Assembly: GCF_011516635.5 (NCBI RefSeq) | Contig: NZ_CP096255.1 | Coordinates: 1,426,001 to 1,490,000, forward strand | Direction: 5' to 3' | DNA: 64,000 nt | Source of the DNA: Bradyrhizobium barranii subsp. apii | Lineage (GTDB): Bacteria; Pseudomonadota; Alphaproteobacteria; Rhizobiales; Xanthobacteraceae | Shown here: in pieces, positions 63,701-64,000 of the stretch | Numbering within the stretch: position 1 is the stretch's first letter | How the letters are laid out: each line of letters begins with the position of its first letter | Made by a program: the position numbers and the translations under genes | The notes under the pieces: generated by a model | Told to the model about the DNA's origin: nothing | Database searches by the model: none | What the model saw: only the letters and a program-made list of their open reading frames with translations

Positions 63701-64000
63701 TTCCCAGGCGGCCTCCAGTTGTACCTAGAAAAGAAGCTTCGACACGGGCAAAATGCCTAGGGCGAGGCGTTGGGCTGCCGAGAGCCAGAAATCAACTCAA
63801 GACCCGATCATGACCTGTGCAAAGCTGCAGTGGAGCTGGCGGCTTTATGAGGATATCGAGTGTGGCGCGCTTCTCCGGTAAATGCGACGATCGCGGGGAT
63901 GCTGCTGATCAGATCCGCGCTTAATTCCTTGGGGGTGCCGGGTCGGCGAGCTCTAGTCGAAGCCTATCCGCGCGCTTCCGCCGTGCTCGGTTCCGGCGCG
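63701..64000. other. Right edge, no gene recognised
   Basis: I see no convincing gene, repeat or RNA here; a gene extending beyond the window cannot be excluded. Confidence 0.4.

Overview
The window looks like a piece of a Bradyrhizobium-type symbiosis island: high GC, very dense in insertion sequences and broken genes, and carrying type III effector genes of the NopD/Bel2-5 (SUMO-protease) kind with TtsI-type promoter boxes. No housekeeping gene is visible. I infer the genus from the effector family, the tts boxes and the IS spectrum; I could not run a search.

Layout. 1-6.1 kb: decayed small genes (an IS66 relic, two paralogous small-gene families, a secreted peptide, an FAD monooxygenase tail, a DUF2188 gene, a parA relic). 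6.1-12.7 kb: an IS5-type element, an IS21 element with a frameshifted istA, and an IS5/IS427-type element. 12.8-16.1 kb: an intact ABC exporter facing a small peptide gene and a truncated enzyme that together look like the remains of a RiPP (possibly lasso-type) cluster. 16.5-17.6 kb: IS630 with a likely programmed frameshift. 17.6-19.9 kb: a second block of the small-gene families, interleaved with a repeated hairpin element that also occurs at 1.8-2.2 kb (six copies in all).

19.9-33.2 kb is a nested mobile-element complex. A 2,679-bp element with a large serine recombinase gene occurs twice in inverted orientation, each copy sitting in the same conserved codons (F/L-Y-N) of an IS3-family orfB. 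One copy is split by IS256 with an 8-bp target duplication. The segment between the two copies has been inverted: the true right end of the first IS3, with its matching 3-bp target duplication, lies beyond the segment. A truncated tyrosine integrase and an IS3 orfA split by IS5 and IS110 relics follow.

33.4-57 kb is the effector region. A truncated NopD-like gene behind a tts box is cut by IS1380. After IS91, an IS66 relic and a broken methyltransferase comes a 1,521-residue NopD-like protease with three large internal repeats. A 734-residue candidate effector behind a second tts box precedes a 1,407-residue NopD-like protease with a 36-residue tandem array carrying DLNxxP (EAR-type) motifs. 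The last ~260 codons and the 3' flank of the two proteases are almost identical. Both keep the His-Asp-Cys triad of C48 peptidases and c-Myc-like nuclear localisation signals, which fits action on SUMO-modified proteins in the host nucleus.

57-63.3 kb is a Russian-doll insertion: a second IS256 carries a group II intron in its terminal repeat, and the intron carries an intact IS66 with an 8-bp target duplication. The window ends with a small conserved gene and unassigned sequence.
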